Assembly (NCBI GenBank): GCA_003575245.1
Contig: NMQN01000309.1
Coordinates: 1-6,605, forward strand
Length of the DNA: 6,605 nucleotides
From: Candidatus Atribacteria bacterium 1244-E10-H5-B2
GTDB lineage: Bacteria > Atribacterota > JS1 > SB-45 > 34-128
Direction: 5' to 3'
Made by a program: the position numbers and the translations under genes. Below, piece after piece: positions 4,979-6,605 of the stretch (the first letter of the stretch is position 1; every line of letters begins with the position of its first letter). The notes under the pieces are model-generated. The model did not search any database, was not told the origin of the DNA, and was given only the letters and a program-made list of their open reading frames with translations.

Positions 4979-5123
4979 TCAAAATATTCTAAATGATCTT
5001 TTAAAATTAAATATGCTTATAAGCAATTAGGCAGAAATATCAGAAAAATATTCACTTATTTTTTGGAGATATTGAGCTGGAGATTGACCAGGCAATTATC
5101 AAAAAAAAGTAGGTGAATCAATA

Positions 5124-6374
5124 ATGTTAGTAACAGAATTAAAATCACTAATTGCCGATCAGGTTGAAAAGGGCTTTAGAGATAATCTCAATCTCGGCAA
5201 GGCTTTCAAAGAGAGCGATATTTATAAACAATGGGCTGAGATGTCTAAAATCAAGCCTAATAAACTGCTTAGCGGTGAAGACACTAAGCAATTTAATACC
5301 GGGAGTGGTAAGTCTTATAAAGCTCTCTACGGAATCTCTAAAGATACTGAGTTAAGCAACGGTGGATTTGACTCTCTAAATGATTTTCTAATGGCGGTAA
5401 ATAATAGAGGAGTAGCTCCTGATAGACGTTTAAGCAAGGATCTTGAGGAAGGTGTCGGGAGTGCCGGCGGTTTTCTTTTGCCTGAATTATTTGAAGAATC
5501 TTTAATGAATCTTAATCTCAGCGAAGAGATAATTCGACCGAGATGTAAGGTCTACGGGATTCCTCGAGCAAAGGGAAACTCAATCTCGATTCCGGCGTAT
5601 GCTGATACTACTCACGCAACGGGTATCGCTGGCGTACGAGCTTACTGGACAGCGGAAAAAGGAGCGTTGACTGAATCGACTCCGACGCTGAGAAAAATTT
5701 TCATGTCCGCAGAAAAATTAACGTGTCTATGCGATAGTTCCAACGAATTAATTGAGGATTCAGCGATTCCGATTAGCGAGATGATTGGCTATCTGTTTAA
5801 AGCAGTAATTGGCTATAAATTTGACGAGGTCTCAATTGGTGGTACTGGTGCAGGTCAACCTTTAGGGTTTAGAAATTCTCCGGCGGTTATTACCGTTGCG
5901 AAGGAAGATAGTCAAGACGCTGATACTATTATCTATGAAAATTTAGTCAATATGTTTTCTCGTTTACCAGTAAATAGTTATCTAAAAAAGAATACTATTT
6001 GGATTAGCTCAGTTTCGAATATCCCTCAATTAATGCAAATTGGAATAAAGTTAGGTACTGCCGGAGTTCATATCCCGGTCTTTAAAGAAGAGACTGGAAA
6101 ATACTATATGCTCGGCAAAGAGTGCTTATTTTCGGAGCATGCAAGTTTGCTCGGAGAGGAAGGTAATTTGATGTTAGTTGATCTCTCTCAGTATGCTCTC
6201 GCAATAAAAGCAGGGATAAGGATTGAGTCAAGTATACATGATAAGTTTACTACGGATATGTCGACTTTCCGGGCAGTAATTCGTTTTGACGGAACTCCGT
6301 TAATTAACTCAGCTTTGACTTTGGCCGACGGATCGACGACAGTTTCTCCGTATATTCAATTAGGTATTGTATAA
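5124..6374 (+). CDS. Major capsid protein, HK97 fold
   Basis: A 416-residue shell protein of the HK97-fold phage capsid family. Residues 1 to about 108 form a charged, partly helical N-terminal part of the length expected for a delta (scaffold-like) domain that is cut off in HK97. The shell domain begins near GVGSAGGFLLPELFEE (110-125), the usual start signature. It continues with an E-loop-like region (GVRAYWTAEKGALTESTPTL, 170-189), the spine-helix region, the family signature GGTGAGQPLGF (239-249), a peripheral-domain pattern (NLVNMFSRLPVNSYLKKNTI, 273-292) and the final strand (STFRAVIRFDGTPL, 380-393). ATG 5124 has AGGTGA (5111-5116) 7 bases upstream. No protease gene is visible beside it, so whether the N-terminal part is removed cannot be told. 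A weak terminator-like hairpin follows the stop. Confidence 0.95.
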   Translation: MLVTELKSLIADQVEKGFRDNLNLGKAFKESDIYKQWAEMSKIKPNKLLSGEDTKQFNTGSGKSYKALYGISKDTELSNGGFDSLNDFLMAVNNRGVAPDRRLSKDLEEGVGSAGGFLLPELFEESLMNLNLSEEIIRPRCKVYGIPRAKGNSISIPAYADTTHATGIAGVRAYWTAEKGALTESTPTLRKIFMSAEKLTCLCDSSNELIEDSAIPISEMIGYLFKAVIGYKFDEVSIGGTGAGQPLGFRNSPAVITVAKEDSQDADTIIYENLVNMFSRLPVNSYLKKNTIWISSVSNIPQLMQIGIKLGTAGVHIPVFKEETGKYYMLGKECLFSEHASLLGEEGNLMLVDLSQYALAIKAGIRIESSIHDKFTTDMSTFRAVIRFDGTPLINSALTLADGSTTVSPYIQLGIV

Positions 6375-6436
6375 CAAAAAAATAAAAAACCCCCGAACAT
6401 GTGTTTAAAATGACCGAAGGCTTTTTATATAACTTA

Positions 6437-6465
6437 TGGGGGGAATTAACTCCCACTCGTTTTTA
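6437..6465 (+). terminator. Weak terminator-like hairpin after the capsid gene
   Basis: TGGGGG (6437-6442) pairs with CTCCCA (6450-6455), with one G-U pair and a 7-base loop, followed after CTCG by five T (6460-6464). The stem is short and the T-run is offset, so it would be leaky. Bases 6375-6518 hold no gene on either strand that I can support. Confidence 0.4.
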
Positions 6466-6518
6466 TTATTATATATAAATTCAATAAAAAAGTCAAATAG
6501 AGAAAGGAGAAGGTTGTC

Positions 6519-6605
6519 TTGAATAAAAAGCAGATTAAAAAAATTATTATAAATCATTTAGATTCATTTTGCGATTGGAGCAAGGGAGATATAAGATATT
6601 GGGAT
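6519..6605 (+). CDS. Start of a gene cut by the right edge
   Basis: A strong site, AAAGGAG (6503-6509), lies 9 bases before TTG 6519, and the frame stays open for 29 codons to the window edge. The visible residues run MNKKQIKKIIINHLDSFCDW and then SKGDIRYWD. The segment looks like an N-terminal helix of a small head or connector protein, which is the usual content after a capsid gene, but too little is visible to name it. Confidence 0.65.
   Translation, partial: MNKKQIKKIIINHLDSFCDWSKGDIRYWD

Larger units (their letters stand above)
4754..5123 (+). promoter_or_regulatory. Structured region between helix-turn-helix and capsid genes, no convincing gene
   Basis: About 370 bases without a convincing gene on either strand, exceptional in a window otherwise tightly packed. 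It contains two hairpins with related arms (4763-4799 and 4942-4978), an 18-bp palindrome (4894-4911), a 12-bp palindrome TGCTTATAAGCA (5014-5025), and a pyrimidine-rich tract (about 4813-4848). The last 26 codons before the capsid ribosome binding site are open in one frame (ending DIELEIDQAIIKKK, TAG 5109-5111) but have no ATG, GTG or TTG start; this could be a gene remnant. I find no promoter with both boxes convincing. The region sits where portal and protease genes are usual, so it may be the scar of a deletion, a packaging site, or a long regulated leader of the capsid mRNA. Confidence 0.6.

Noticed and set aside
5152..5355. Second + strand frame inside the capsid gene
   Set aside because: It is fully inside the capsid coding sequence in another frame, with no ribosome binding site.
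1..6605. tRNA genes, CRISPR arrays, insertion sequences, attachment sites
   Set aside because: I saw no cloverleaf with a T-loop, no regularly spaced repeats, no transposase or its inverted ends, and no integrase or duplicated core that would mark an attachment site.

Overview
The window is a stretch of an A+T-rich tailed-phage or prophage-like genome (a phage satellite is also possible). It holds a large terminase subunit and an HK97-fold major capsid protein. All convincing genes lie on the + strand. The AAGGAG-type ribosome binding sites, several well-supported TTG starts, heavy use of AGA/AGG and ATA codons, and a phage-borne lipoprotein suggest a Firmicutes-like, Gram-positive-type host. 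That host call is inference; nothing in the window fixes the species.

Region 1 (1-1168) is a tightly packed run: the 3' part of an unrecognised gene, a DR-type HNH endonuclease, an unrecognised 75-residue protein, and two very small genes of 35 and 36 codons, the second a zinc ribbon. The last four overlap by 4-7 bases and are probably translationally coupled. Region 2 (1169-2080) starts with about 200 non-coding bases that hold a long hairpin just before a strong ribosome binding site. It continues with a secreted lipoprotein of probable NTF2-like fold and a 47-residue basic phage protein that starts with TTG, and ends in a very strong intrinsic terminator. It looks like a self-contained unit, possibly a moron.

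Region 3 (2081-4753) begins after that terminator: two small unrecognised genes, the terminase large subunit (ATPase plus nuclease, all key residues visible), and a MerR/excisionase-like helix-turn-helix protein with a coiled-coil tail. Region 4 (4754-5123) is about 370 bases with no convincing gene. It is rich in structure: two related hairpins whose arms can exchange partners, an 18-bp perfect palindrome, a 12-bp palindrome, and a possible tiny membrane-protein reading frame with a TTTTTTC slippery heptamer. Region 5 (5124-6605) holds the major capsid gene, a weak terminator-like hairpin, and the start of another gene cut by the right edge.

The terminase cuts and pumps DNA into the shell made by the capsid protein, and HNH proteins often assist terminase. 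The unusual point is the order. Portal and prohead protease genes normally lie between terminase and capsid; here that space holds only the DNA-binding protein and the structured non-coding region. The main hypotheses are a displaced small terminase subunit next to its packaging site, or a late-gene regulator next to its operator.
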